From: Microdochium bolleyi
Lineage: Eukaryota; Ascomycota; Sordariomycetes; Xylariales; Microdochiaceae
DNA: 64,000 nt
Reading direction: 5' to 3'
NCBI GenBank assembly: GCA_001566295.1
Contig: KQ964266.1
Span: 310,001 to 374,000, forward strand
The notes beneath the pieces are model-generated. The model saw only the letters and a program-made list of their open reading frames with translations, made no database searches and was not told the DNA's origin. This document shows positions 32,801-44,493 of this stretch, piece after piece. The position numbers and the translations under genes were made by a program. Numbering within the stretch: position 1 is the stretch's first letter; each line of letters opens with the position of its first letter.

Positions 32801-34139
32801 ATGTCCTGCGGTAACCCGTGAAGAACGATGACATGGGCAGCTCTGTCGTCTCCTTGGCCGACTTTGCAACAAGGACACAGCCGGCAGCCATAAAGACCGG
32901 GTTAAGATCTGAGATAGGCGACGCTGTCGCCAGGTTACCGGCGGGAGTGCCGACGTTTCGAATCTGCCGTCCCGCAAAGTACTTGAGTTGCTTGTGCATC
33001 GCCTCGAATACTTGACCCTTTGTCTTGCCGTAGTGTTTGATCGCCTCCTGGCAGATATTTTCCAGGTCTGTGAGGATGACGTTTCCACCAATCTCGAGAT
33101 GATCGTCGTTGAATTGGTACTGCCGGAGCTCGGGGATGTCGCCGACGAAGACAGAAATGGGATACTGGAGCGCCTTGAACTTGATCTCGATCTGCGTCTC
33201 GGTGCTGCCACCAATGATCTTGGCATCCGGGTGGACGCTCTTGATCTCGAGGAGCTGCTCGACCGTGACGGGCCTGTACCACCGCTTGCGCTTGTTACCG
33301 AACGCTAGCGGCTTGAGCTCATGCTTCTTCAAAGCTGGCGGGAAGATAAGCTCTGTGTCTGGCTTGTACTCGATGAACCCTGGCGGCGTGAAGCGCTTGA
33401 TCGGCTGCGCGTCGTCGAGGCTCTTGCTCTTGCAGCAGCCTCCCCCGTTCGACCCGTTGGAACTTCCCTTCTGCTCCATGCAGCAGCCAGAGCCTCCTTT
33501 GGTGGTGCTCTTCCCGCAGGCGCTCTCGGCGCTGAACGTCCGGGCTGCATCAAGAATCGGGCGATAGCCAGTACACCGGCAAAGGTTGCCGTCGAACGCC
33601 TCCTCGATCTCGTCCTCCGTGGGCGTGTCGTTGTTCCTCAGCAGCGCATACAAGCTCATTACGATGCCGGGCGTGCAGAAACCGCACTGGCTGCCGTTGC
33701 TCTTGGCGATCCTCTCCTGGGTGGGGTGTGGCCTCTCGACATTGCCAATACCTTCTACGGTGATGACATGCTTACCGTCCAGACTGGCTAGCGGTGCCAG
33801 GCAGGCGTTTACACTCGCATGGTAGATCTGTTTTGTTGTTGGGTTGTACTGGCTGATGACAACTGTGCACGCACCACAGCCACCCTCGGCACAGCCGCTA
33901 TCATGAAGACAGGTCAACCGTGGTTCAACTTCTCAAGAAAGGGTAATGTGGGCTTACAGCTTTGTGCCGGTCAAGCCTATGCCTCGCAGATACTCGAGGA
34001 GTGTGACCTCGGGATCTATCTCATCCAGCACGACCTTGGTGCCGTTCAGATAGAAGCGGATGGTATCATCAAAATCCGTGGTCAATGCCGAAGTCGGTAG
34101 CATCTTCTCCGGCTCGGGCGAGATGGCGATGGGAGCCAT
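29847..34139 (-). CDS. hxA: Xanthine dehydrogenase (purine hydroxylase I)
   Basis: Exons 34139-33958, 33897-31690 and 31635-29847. The introns are 60 and 54 nt; 1392 aa, the usual length for eukaryotic XDH. It oxidises hypoxanthine to xanthine and urate with NAD+ in purine catabolism, in the cytosol or peroxisome. Two N-terminal 2Fe-2S clusters are visible (GCAEGGCGACT; QCGFCTPG plus NLCRCTGYRPI). A Cys-rich variable linker with two CC pairs follows. The FAD domain (KIIGGSTETQIEIKF) leads to the molybdopterin domain (NPTETQAFAARILGV, RLGGGFGGKE, AFRGFGGPQG). The catalytic Glu lies in GVGEPPLF near residue 1300. Purine hydroxylase II (HxnS-type) is the main alternative. A nitrogen-source response is expected from family knowledge, but I did not find a clear regulatory site. 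Confidence 0.95.
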
Positions 34140-34993
34140 TCTGCTTGATGCTGGCCAGAGGGCCTGCTTCTCGAAGCACCCAGGAGAGGTCTCCTGGATC
34201 AAAGCACTCGGAATCTCAGTCCGGACTGCGTAAAGTATGCAACGAGCGATAAGGTCAATTGTCGTCCCAAGAGGACCGCAACGAGCTCGGTGAAATGGGG
34301 TCACAACGTGTTAAGTATGCAGTCTCGAAGGGGAGGTAGAGAGAAGCCGGGTCTCACAAGGCGACCATGGAGTAAGTTGGCTGGAGGACGTGTCTCGTGC
34401 CGTGAGCTCCATGGTGGGGTGTGGCGACTGGCCAGCCGCACTACCATCGCCTATCTCCACGATCTCATCTCGTAAGGCAGTACAGTTGGATCCTCGAGGA
34501 CGGCCTCGGCAGGTACAAGAGACAGGCAAATCAGAGCAGAGGGATATGCTGCTAGCCTGCATCCTGTGGCTGCGTCCAGGGTGGTCTTGAGTGCTTCGCG
34601 GGCACTCTGCGGCGGTCTGCGGCGGGCCAGTGGGGGTTTCCCCACACCGGCCACGGAGGACTCCATCCATCCATTTCCCTCGTCGGCCGGCTCCGTCCAA
34701 TGCTTATCGGGCTTGTATTTGGCCTCGAGGGCCACGAGGGAAAGACCTCGACATCACAGCTCAAATTGGTCACAGTGCTCAGATTAACCAGAGCGCGGCT
34801 ATTTCCTCTGCCCATGATAGTCTGTGTCAGAGTCTCATTAATCTGGAATCGAATCCCAGGAAGGAGGCGCGGAATGGTTGTGATCGTCGGGTGGGAAGCC
34901 AGAGGATATGGTATTATATGGTGTCCCATACATTTATACATATTTCTACACGTGCTTGCTCGCACATCTACCAGCAGCCTGGCTTTTATTTGC
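34140..34993. other. Intergenic: XDH promoter and rsm25 3' UTR
   Basis: An 854-bp stretch. Short open frames on both strands have no protein-like features. No gene is supported. Confidence 0.45.
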
Positions 34994-35839
34994 TTATTTC
35001 GCTTCTTCCTCTGCAGGGTCGGCATCAGCAGCGTCCTCAACAGCATCCTCCTCGCCGAAGGATGTGTAGGCGGACGTCTGCTCGGTGCGGACAATCTCAA
35101 TCTGCTTGCCCGCCCACTTCTTCCACGACTCGAACTCTCTGTCCTCGAGCTCGAGACCGATCTGCAAGAAGCCCTTGCCGAAGTATGCTCCCACGGCGCG
35201 CGCCTCCTCGGCCGCTATCCTCCGCTCGACATCTTCTTCTTGGCGTAGTTGGTAGAACTCACGACGGGCAGCATCGTAGGCCTTGACCCGCGTCATGCCA
35301 GGGATGTTGTACATCATCCACAACTGGCGTTGGACAACACTACACGGCCACAAACGATCCAGATTAGCTCATGTCCTGCACAATAGAAACACCGGCTCAC
35401 GGCCACGGTCGATGGAAGCCCGAGCCGCGCTTGTTCGGGTTGTTCCTTACCTTTCACCAGACAGCTGCATGCCAGGCTGTCTGAGTCCTCGTGACCAGTC
35501 GTACTTCTGAGCATCCTTGCCGTCCGTCTCGACAATCATGCGTGGCCGCGCCAGCTCCCATGGGTGGTCTTTGTAGAACTGTCGCCGCAGTATGTCCTCC
35601 TCGTATGTGAGCTTTTGCGGTTGGAACAGCTTGCTGGCCTTGCGGGTTTTCGATGTGATCTTCTGGGGCCGGTGCTGTTGCGGATATGTCCTCGTGAGAA
35701 TCTCGCCGGGCGGGTGCGCGGCCATGATGTCGTACCACACGGGCTTCTGAGTCGCAACCTTGCCAATCACTGCCTGGTTCAGGACAGCCGTCGCGGTCTG
35801 GAAAACCCTCGGCGGGGCAGTCTGCCGCATGCCGCCCAT
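34994..35839 (-). CDS. RSM25: Mitochondrial small-subunit ribosomal protein Rsm25 (mS23)
   Basis: Exon 1 is 35839-35451 and exon 2 is 35339-34994. The 111-nt intron has a GTAAGG donor and a TAG acceptor; the join gives LSGESVVQRQLWMMYN. The product is 244 aa. The start MGGMRQTAPPRVFQTATAVLNQ, the motif KPVWYDIMAAHPPGEILTRTYP and the central LTYEEDILRRQFYKDHPWELARPRMIVE are characteristic of the fungal mitoribosomal small-subunit protein S25/mS23. The C-terminus ends in an acidic tail (EEDAVEDAADADPAEEEAK). It acts in mitochondrial translation. It is divergent from a mitochondrial PPR gene 570 bp away. Confidence 0.9.
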
Positions 35840-36409
35840 CGTGGCTCGTTTGGAGGTGGTTTGCCCTCGAGGGTTTGTGGTCGTGACTCGATCCGCACGT
35901 GGCGATGGGCGTGGACCTGGGAAGCGCCGTTTATGGAGTCGCAGATGCCTCAAGGATGCAAGAGACGAAAGGCAGTCATTGACCAAGCCCGGACGCTCTT
36001 CAGTTTAGTGACGTTGAAGGCCGCTCTGGATCGCTGGTCGTCTCCAGGCTGCTTGTTCCACGCTCGTGGAAACTGCAAATTCCAGGTCCACACCAGTAGT
36101 GCCCCACTTATTTTCCCGATAACAAGCACCTTCCATTGCGGCATCCAAACTTATCGCCAACCCATATTTTCGCGGTCTTTGAGCTACGTGCCCCCTCGCC
36201 ACGACAGACGTCCCAAGCTCGACAAGATCGGATCATAACGTCTTGCGCCTCTGTGCGACGACCCCGATCACCCTCGCATCCGACCTCCACCGCACAGGTC
36301 CTGGCCGCTCTGCCGTGACAGCCAGCGACCCCACAATCCAAGCTCCCGATGCTCGCGCGGATATAGCCACCGGAAGCTGTCACAGCAGGACGACCATGCG
36401 GGACAGCTC
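35840..36409. promoter_or_regulatory. Bidirectional promoter of rsm25 and PPR gene
   Basis: 570 bp separate two divergent genes whose products both act in mitochondrial gene expression. It contains an upstream ORF for the PPR gene (36396-36413). No TATA box stands out. Confidence 0.45.
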
Positions 36410-36413
36410 ATGA
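36396..36413 (+). promoter_or_regulatory. 5-codon uORF overlapping the PPR start
   Basis: The uORF encodes MRDSS. Its TGA (36411-36413) overlaps the main start codon (36410-36412) as ATGA, the arrangement seen in termination-reinitiation coupling. Confidence 0.5.
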
Positions 36414-38368
36414 AAAGCTTAGGTCGAATTGACGGGTCGGTCTACGGCGCGATAATCAGCGGTCGGCCCTTGCCGGCAAGCAGATGCGCCGCATTCTGCG
36501 CGTCACCGGGTGCTGTAGATCTTGGTAGCAGCGCCAGGAGGCTCTACCATGCTGGCTGCTATCCCGCCAGGCCCGGTCTCGGGTCGACCGCCGACTCGAC
36601 GCATCTCAGACCGCGGGCGAACGTCGTCTTTGGGTACCGCTTTCGACATAGCGCAGCATCCTCCAGGGCACAGGGTTTGTCGGTAGCCACGACGGCTGTT
36701 CGCCCGCTCGCTTCCAACTTCTTTACTCGCCAGCTTCCCAATACCGCAAAACGGACTCACGCCGCCGATGCGGCCGCTCCACATCCAGGCCATGACGCAG
36801 CTGCTTCAACTTCGAAACTCAACGAGAATGCACCAGTCCAAAGTCAGGAGGACGTTGACACGACGCGGGGATGGACTCGTCGACCCGAGCCTCAGCCTGC
36901 GCCCACTCTTGACGAGCTCCTTGACATGGTCGACCACATTGACGACGCGGACGTCGAAGACCGTCTGCGCTTCCTCAACGACCCCTACAGACGAAGATAT
37001 GCCCAGCCGGACGGTCCTAATATCGTGATATCGGAGAAACCTGAAGACGTCAACATGCAGAGCTTCGATCCACTTTCAGTGCAAGATCCGAAGGAGATGC
37101 AGGCACTGCAAAATCTCGCCGACGGTGTCCATATGAGGATCAAAAAACGCCAGAGCATCAGCTTAGATCATATCTGGGTTTTGTATCAGGTACTTCCGGA
37201 ACCCCGCATGTCGAGATTGCCGGCTAGTCTGCGCCATGCACTGCTGGCTGCCTTTGGCAAAGTCCCCAAGAAGGATCCGAAATGTATGCTCCGCTACCTC
37301 GCACTTGTAGCAGACGTCAAGGCTGCTGGCTTTACCCTGAGACCATGGCAGTGGAATACGGCAATATCGTTCACCAGCCGATATGTTGCCAAGACATCTG
37401 TTGCTGAAGCCGAGGCCTCTATGCGTGTGTGGGAAGAGATGGAAAGAGTATCTGGCGTGCCTGCTACAGACGTGACTTTCAACATCCTATTTGACGCTGC
37501 GGCAAAGGCGGGGAGTTGGGACTTGGCCGAGATGCTGTACGAGGAAATGATTCGGCGGCAACTCCGCTTCAGTCGCTACCATCACGTCACATTGATACAC
37601 TTTTTCAGCCTCAAGGGCGACAGCGGTGGCGTCAGGGCAGCATACAAAGAGATGGTCAGATCCGGCGAAATCATCGACACCGTCGTCCTCAACTGTGTGC
37701 TCTCCGGCCTGCTCCGGTGCGGTGAAGAGTCATCCGCCATGGGACTCTATGAGAAGATGAAGGCGAGGCATATTCTTGGCGAGAACATTCCCGATCGGAA
37801 CTACGAGCTCCAGAAGTCGATCACCAAAGTCTTGATGATGTTTGCCAACATCGCCCGGACCCACCCGTCGATGCGGTCAAACTTTCAAAAGTCTGCTCTA
37901 TTGGCACCCGACTTCCAGACCTATCGGATCATGATCAACCATTTCGGCGTGGTGGTCGGCGACCTCTCTAAAGTCGCCCAGCTCCTCGACGAAATGAAGT
38001 GGTTCCAGATCCCACTCCACGGCGCAATCTTCCTGGCTCTGTTCAAGGGTTTCTCGATCCACGGCGGCGAGTCTTCTGACTGGAGCGAGCAACGGCTCGA
38101 AAGTGTATGGGAGGCATTCTTGGAAGCCCTAGACACCGGTGCAGGCGACCTACATATCAGCACCTGGATGGGCATGTACGTTTTGCGAGCATTCGCCCGT
38201 TACTCATCTCGCGAGCAGATGCTCGACGTCTACGAGGGTCTGCGGTCACGCTGGGATCTCAACGCCGCCAATTCGAAGTTCATGCTGGATTTCTTTGATC
38301 AACTGGTCAGTGGCAAGAGCAAACACGTCATGAAGGGACTAGGCGTGCACCATACCTACGTCGTCTGA
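36410..38368 (+). CDS. Mitochondrial pentatricopeptide-repeat (PPR) protein
   Basis: Intronless, 652 aa. The first about 110 residues are rich in Arg, Ala and Ser with almost no acidic residues (SRCAAFCASPGAVDLGSSARRLYHAGC), as in a mitochondrial presequence. From about residue 260 on, helical-pair repeats of PPR type are visible, such as DVTFNILFDAAAKAGSWDLAEMLYEEM and DTVVLNCVLSGLLRCGEESSAMGLYEKM. Such proteins bind specific organellar transcripts for stability or translation. I cannot assign a target. No in-frame ATG lies close downstream, so 36410 is the likely start despite the short uORF overlapping it. Confidence 0.88.
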   Translation: MKSLGRIDGSVYGAIISGRPLPASRCAAFCASPGAVDLGSSARRLYHAGCYPARPGLGSTADSTHLRPRANVVFGYRFRHSAASSRAQGLSVATTAVRPLASNFFTRQLPNTAKRTHAADAAAPHPGHDAAASTSKLNENAPVQSQEDVDTTRGWTRRPEPQPAPTLDELLDMVDHIDDADVEDRLRFLNDPYRRRYAQPDGPNIVISEKPEDVNMQSFDPLSVQDPKEMQALQNLADGVHMRIKKRQSISLDHIWVLYQVLPEPRMSRLPASLRHALLAAFGKVPKKDPKCMLRYLALVADVKAAGFTLRPWQWNTAISFTSRYVAKTSVAEAEASMRVWEEMERVSGVPATDVTFNILFDAAAKAGSWDLAEMLYEEMIRRQLRFSRYHHVTLIHFFSLKGDSGGVRAAYKEMVRSGEIIDTVVLNCVLSGLLRCGEESSAMGLYEKMKARHILGENIPDRNYELQKSITKVLMMFANIARTHPSMRSNFQKSALLAPDFQTYRIMINHFGVVVGDLSKVAQLLDEMKWFQIPLHGAIFLALFKGFSIHGGESSDWSEQRLESVWEAFLEALDTGAGDLHISTWMGMYVLRAFARYSSREQMLDVYEGLRSRWDLNAANSKFMLDFFDQLVSGKSKHVMKGLGVHHTYVV

Positions 38369-39459
38369 CATAGCAGCATTTTGACGCCGGGGTTCCGTAG
38401 CACATATTCATCCCTTCTTGTCACATTTATCTAGCATCATCGGTCTGCACTAGCGTTTGTATATCACGATTTCTCATTGGGGTTTGGGCGGTCTGTCCAG
38501 GTGTAAAGGAAAAACATAGACACGAGCGCCTCAGTGCGGTGTGTATGAGGTTATGATTCAAGGGGGAGTTCTGGATAGAGGTTCTCACGGCAGCAAACCT
38601 GGCCGAATTCGGTTACAAGTAGGAGGAGACACACTTTGTATATATTGTACCATATATGTGTCACCAAATTGTAAAATTGCATAATAGTAAATCGTTAAAA
38701 AATAATTTGGTGTGGAAGATTATCTTCTCTCACGACTCGAGTTCCTTATTGAATCAAGATTAAGCAGAATACGTCAGTTGTACTCTAGACAGGAGCGAGA
38801 GTATCCCCCATCAGAAACAGTTGCACCATCTCAAGCTCGAACTGTTTGTTGTGTTGCAGCTGGCCAGGTCTTTCGGACTGACCGGGGATAGATTGCTTCA
38901 CGTTAGTCACACAAGCCCTCAACCATGAAGAGGTGCGCATCTTCGGCCGTTCTTTCCAGCTCAACTCCTGAAATGAACTATGCCGTTCGGCTCATTTAGA
39001 TACAAAGGCAGGCTCGAATCGAAGTCCTGCTCACTGCAGTTTTACGGTCTCTTATTGTATGGATACGCCACAGGCGCATAGGTCCCTATTCAGATCACCA
39101 CAGTGGTACCGATGTCATCTATCACAAGTCGCAGGCCACGTCCTAGAGTGAGAGTCATGTCTGCAACATGACATCTTGCGAACTTGCAGATTCAAGCATG
39201 CAGCGTCCTTTCCCACAACATGTCACACCGCGAGAAGCCGAGGGCACATGCAATGACGATAGACAAATGAGATGGATATTTGCACAGGATTTCTCTTTCC
39301 TCGGAAGTTTCCGCTCCTGCATCTATAACTCCTGGGTGCTGTCTTGCAGACGAACATTCCGTTACCGAGCATGAAACATTGTCTTGTGTACAGTATTTCC
39401 TCTTCTAATGAGCACCCGCAGCAGTCCTTCCATGATGGTTGTATATCCGGGCGAGACGC
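38369..39459. other. Intergenic: convergent 3' region with AT-rich island
   Basis: 1.1 kb between the PPR gene (+) and COX8 (-). A clearly AT-rich segment is present at 38634-38712 (TATATTGTACCATATATG and A/T runs), against a GC-rich background. No gene is supported. Confidence 0.5.
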
Positions 39460-39853
39460 TTAAGCCTTGGGCTTCTTGGATTGCCAGACTAGAAAAGACA
39501 TGAGTTAGCACGCTACCCAAGCAGAAAAAACACACGGGGTCCGTGTCTTTGGCCCCCGGGCCCGGGGATGTGTCATCGAGACTGTCCATCCGTAGGCCGA
39601 GGAGCAAAGAGACCCGGGTCGCGGAATATGACGCACTGGCAATGCCGAAGGGCAGGAAGAAGCCGGTGGCCATGTAGGCCCAGTAGCGGACGGCGAAGAA
39701 GCGAGTCTTGGTGTTGAAGGGCAAGTTAGAGTAGGGGCCCTCGGGGTAGTGGTACGGCGACGAGAGGCGGGCGCGGGTCGCGTGGAAGGCACGGCGGGCG
39801 ACGACCTGCTGGGCGATGCGCGGGCTGGCGCGGGCGGCGGCGGAGGCGATCAT
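39460..39853 (-). CDS. COX8: Cytochrome c oxidase subunit VIII (COX7C-like)
   Basis: Exon 1 is 39853-39637 and exon 2 is 39488-39460. The 148-nt intron has a GTGCGT donor, a GCTAAC branch and a TAG acceptor; 81 aa. The presequence MIASAAARASPRIAQQVVARRAFHATRA targets mitochondria. The mature part YHYPEGPYSNLPFNTKTRFFAVRYWAYMATGFFLPFGIA with a single transmembrane helix matches subunit VIII/VIIc of respiratory complex IV in the inner membrane. The second exon supplies only the last nine residues (WQSKKPKA after the split codon), and its acceptor is fixed by the family's ...WQ-K-K ending. Confidence 0.88.
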
Positions 39854-40529
39854 CTTTGAAAGGTTGGTTTCAATTAGCTTTGGCTCGTACTGGTAGCTGC
39901 TGAGACTCGTCGTGGGCGGGCGATTGGTACCTTGGGCGATGTGGTTGACTTGTCGTCGGGTTTGGAGTGGAGTGGTGTCTGTCTGGTCCGAGTCTGTGGT
40001 GGTGGTTCGACGTTGAGCAATGAGGCGATGATGATTTGCAGCCCGCTTCGGAGAGCTTGCCAGGCGTGCGCCCACCTGCTCGGCCATGTTTCGGGCCGTC
40101 AATCTGGAGCTCCCAGAGAGCCGCGGGTACGGAGGTACTTGTGCACCGGCCAGAGCTGTGCCCCACTCCCGAGGTCGAGCACCCAGGCACTCTGAGCAAT
40201 TGCGACCTTGCGCAGACGGCCGTGTTTATCGGCGCTTATCGATGGCCGTTTTTTTCTCGACCCTGCACGCTATTCAGTACCGCAGGGCCCTTGAGCACCT
40301 GCTGCCAATCCAGTCCCTGGGCGCATGATCTCGATCCCCCGATCGTTGGTTCGATCTTCACGAAGCAGCGCAGCCTCTGCTCCCAACCTCTGCAGCGCGA
40401 GCCACGGTCACCTGCTGCTTGACCGGAGCTGCACCCGCCTGTCTCTACATCAGCCACCGCGAGTGCAATTCACACGCGCAGTCAACGACAAAGCAACAAG
40501 TTCTGCGACGTGCGCCTACACGGGACAGC
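39854..40529. promoter_or_regulatory. Divergent promoter of COX8 and MTR4
   Basis: 676 bp between two divergent housekeeping genes. No distinct motif is convincing by eye. Confidence 0.35.
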
Positions 40530-43500
40530 ATGGACGATCTGTTCGACGTCTTCGATGCCCCGGCCGCCAAGGGCCAGGCGCAGCCAAGTACCTCGTCGTC
40601 TAAGCCTCCTCGGCCCAAGAGGGAGAAGAGGAGCAAGAAGCGCAAGGCCGAGGATGTCAGCCATGCGACAAATGGCCACGCCGAGCCCTCGAGCTCTGCG
40701 CCCGACGAGCATGCCGCCGACATGAATCCTACGTCGCCCGAGGATGAGGACCATCACGAGTCCGGATCAGACACGGAGATGCAGGATAGCAAGCGTCGGC
40801 GCAAGGAGGGAGAGACTGCCGACCCCGTCCTGACCGATACCTTTGAGACCGCCGCCAGCCGGGAGGTCGCGACAGCAGCAGGTTTCGCGCCCACGGCAGA
40901 GGAGGAGGCTGCCTCTTTGGTCCTCTCGCACAACATTCAGCATCAGGTCGCTCTTCCGCCCGATCTCGACCACGAATATGTTCCCCTCTCAGAACACAAG
41001 CCGCCCGAAAAGCCTGCCCGAGAATTTCCGTTCACCCTCGATCCGTTCCAACGCCTGTCCATATCTTCGATCGAGAGAGACGAGAGTGTACTTGTGTCAG
41101 CTCATACGAGTGCCGGAAAGACGGTCGTCGCCGAGTATGCCATTGCCCAATGTCTCAAGAGGAATCAAAGGGTTATCTACACGAGTCCAATCAAGGCCCT
41201 CAGCAACCAAAAGTACCGAGAGTTTAACGAGACATTCGGTGATGTTGGCTTGATGACTGGCGATGTCACGATCAACCCCACCGCCAGTTGTCTCGTCATG
41301 ACGACCGAAATTCTGCGATCCATGCTGTACCGCGGTTCGGAGATTATGCGCGAGGTCGCATGGGTTGTGTTCGACGAGATTCACTACATGCGCGACAAGA
41401 CTCGTGGTGTCGTGTGGGAGGAGACCATTATTCTGCTGCCCGACAAGGTCCGCTACGTCTTCCTGTCCGCGACCATTCCGAACGCGTTCCAGTTTGCCGA
41501 GTGGATTGCCAAGATTCACAGGCAGGCCTGCCACGTTGTGTATACGGATTTCCGGCCCACGCCGTTACAAAACTACTTCTTCCCGGCCGGCGGCAAGGGC
41601 ATCTTCCTAGTCGTCGATGAAAAAGGCGTCTTCCGCGAGAACAACTTCAACAAAACCATGCAGATGATTGAGGATCGCAAGGGCGCCGACCCCAACGACA
41701 TCAACGCGAAGCAGACGGGCAAGGGCAAAAACAAGAAGACAAGCAAGGGTGGAAACGACGACAGCAAAGCCGACATCCAGAAGATCATCAAGATGATTGT
41801 CAACAAGAACTTCAATCCAGTCATTGTGTTTAACTTCAGCAAGAGGGAGTGCGAAAACTTGGCGATGCAGATCTCCAAGTTCGCTTTCAACGACGACGGT
41901 GAGAAGGCCATGGTGCGCAAGGTCTTTTCTAGCGCCATCGAGTCTCTGTCTGAAGAGGACCGGGAGTTGCCGCAAATCACAAATATTCTGCCCTTGCTTG
42001 AGAAGGGTATCGGTGTGCATCACTCAGGTCTCCTCCCTATTCTAAAGGAGACAATCGAGATCCTCTTCCAGGAGGGTCTCATCAAGGTTCTCTTCGCGAC
42101 AGAGACTTTCTCCATTGGTCTCAACATGCCTGCCAGGACAGTTGTCTTCACCAAGGTAACGAAGTTCGATGGACGGAGCGTACGACCACTCACATCGTCA
42201 GAATACATCCAAATGTCTGGCCGCGCCGGTCGTCGCGGTCTCGATGACCGCGGTATTGTCATCATGATGGTAGACGAGAGCTTGGAGCCCGAAACTGCCA
42301 AGGCCATCGTTATTGGCCAGCAGGACAAGCTTAACTCTGCCTTCTACCTCGGTTACAACATGGTGTTGAACTTGCTGAGAATTGAGGCGATCTCGCCCGA
42401 ATTCATGCTGGAGAACTGCTTTTTCCAGTTCCAGAACAGTGCCAGCGTCGCTGGTCTGGAGCTCGAGCTGATGAAGCTGCAGAAGGAGCGTGAGCAGATG
42501 GTCATCCCCGACGAAGCGACCGTCAAGGACTACTACTCGTTGCGGAAACAGATCTCTGACTATACCGACGACATGCTCAGCGTTATACAACATCCCAGCC
42601 ACTGCCAGGAGTTTTTGCAGCCTGGCCGGCTTGTACAGATTCAGCATCCTAAGACCAAGAAGGACTTCGGCTGGGGTGTCTTGCTCGACTTCACCAAGAG
42701 GAAAGAGCCGAAGTTCGGCGAGCCCGAGTACAAGGAACAGGAGTCATACGTCATTGACGTCTTCCTCCGGCTTGACCCTAACTGCGACCCTTTCGGCCAG
42801 CTCACCACCGCTGGCGGAATGCCGGAGGGCGCTACTCCGGCTGGAAAGAATGGCGACACGTTGTTCGAGGCTGTCCCTTGCCTGCTGACATGTATCAAAG
42901 CTCTCAGCCAGATCCGTGTCTTCATGCCCAAGGAGCTCAAGTCAAGATCAGATATAGATGGTGTTCGCAAGCAAGTTTCCAAGTCCTTGCGCGAGGTCGA
43001 GCGGCGTTTCCCTGACGGTGTTCCTATCCTGGATCCCATCGAGAACATGAACATTACCGACGACACATTCAAGAAGCTTCTCCGCAAGATCGAGGTCCTC
43101 GAATCGAGACTGCTCTCCAACCCTCTGCACGGTTCACCACTCCTGCCCGGCTTGTGGGAGCAGTACTCAAAGAAGATCAACCTCACGGACAACATCAAGG
43201 ACCTCAAGAAGAAGATCGCGACCGCGCACTCTATCGCGCAGCTCGACGAGCTGAAGTCGCGCAAGCGCGTCCTGCGGCGCCTCGGGTTCATCAACGAGGC
43301 CGAGGTCGTGCAGATGAAGGCGCGCGTGGCATGCGAGATCTCGTCGACCGAGGGCCACGAGCTCGTCCTTTCGGAGCTCCTCTTCAACCGCTTTTTCAAC
43401 GAGCTCTCGCCCGAGCTGTGTGCCTCTGTCCTCAGCGTCTTCATCTTCGAGGAGAAGGTCGAGGCCACCCCCTTAACCGAGGAGCTCATGAAGCCGTACA

Positions 43501-43929
43501 GCCAGGTGCAGGCGCAGGCCCGCATCATCGCAAAGGTCAGCCAGGAGAGCAAGCTCGAGGTCAACGAGGAGGAGTACGTGCAGAGTCTGAAGTGGCAGTT
43601 GATGGACACGGTATACGCCTGGGCGAACGGCAAGCCATTTGCCGAAGTCTGGTAAGTTCTTTTATCCCCCACACTCCTTATCCATCCCCACCCCGCGTGA
43701 TAACCCCTCATGCGTCACAATTGCTAACAACGGTTCCGCATCGCGCAGCAAAATGACGGACGTCTACGAGGGCTCCCTGATCCGGCTGTTCCGCCGCCTC
43801 GAGGAGCTGCTCCGGCAGATGGCTCAGGCCGGCAAGGTCATGGGCAGCGAGGAGCTCACGAACAAGTTCGAGCAGTCGCTCGCCAAGATCCGCCGCGACA
43901 TCGTGGCCGCCCAGTCGCTGTATCTGTGA
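40530..43929 (+). CDS. MTR4: ATP-dependent RNA helicase Mtr4/Dob1
   Basis: Exon 1 is 40530-43651 and exon 2 is 43749-43929. The 97-nt intron has a GTAAGT donor and a CAG acceptor; the join gives EVCKMTDVYEG. The product is 1100 aa. This is the Ski2-like DExH helicase that feeds RNA to the nuclear exosome and is part of TRAMP. The start MDDLFDVFD and a charged, Ser/Lys-rich N-terminus are typical. Motifs: SAHTSAGKTVVAEYA (Walker A), VVFDEIHYMRD (DEIH box), FLSATIPNAFQFAEW (motif III) and QMSGRAGRRGLDD (motif VI). An arch/KOW segment (LQPGRLVQIQHPKTKKDFGWG) precedes the C-terminal helical DSHCT domain. An upstream in-frame extension exists but looks like leader sequence. Confidence 0.96.
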
Positions 43930-44493
43930 TCCCTAATTGTATTCCTCCCTGTACGCAATCTCTCGGCCGGCTGTCTAGCTTTCCCCATAGGCCTTCCAAC
44001 CAGCTAGCCTTTGATTTCATTCTCCCTGAGTCTTTCGCATTTGTACGGAGTCTTTGACTGGGTGTTGTCGTTTGTATATCTGAGGAATAATTCGAGACCT
44101 GCGCAAGACTAGATAAAAAGAGCACAGAGCGATGATATTGACAAAAGCCGAAAGAGTCAAATTCGTGATCAAGCCAATTGGTCACTCCGCCACATGAAGT
44201 GCCTGGAAGTGTGTCTCACGTGTGCTTTATCAGTCGCAGAAAGGACTCGAACTTAGTTAAAACACGCATGTGGATGCTTATTTTTCAATCGTCTCCGCCT
44301 CGCAGTCTATGCCAATATTCAACCGTCAAATCGAGGCTTTCTCTGCCGACACGACCGCGATAAAGTCACATGTGCCGCGGGAACCACTCCTCATGAACCT
44401 GTAATGCCCTGCGCGTGCTATGCTTCCAAAACAAAACAAAACAATGAACAACTCGGAAGGAGAACTTCCGGCAAATGAGCAAAGATCCCCCGC
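43930..44493. other. Intergenic: convergent 3' UTRs
   Basis: Lies between MTR4 (+) and ima1 (-). It contains a short AAAAC-type run (44427-44444) and AT-richer sequence. The minus-strand ima1 frame stays open about 56 codons past its stop. No gene is seen. Confidence 0.5.

Noticed and set aside
44236..44262. tRNA-like T-arm (GTTCGAGTCC on the minus strand)
   Set aside because: The bases beside the loop do not form the T stem, and no anticodon or acceptor arm can be drawn.
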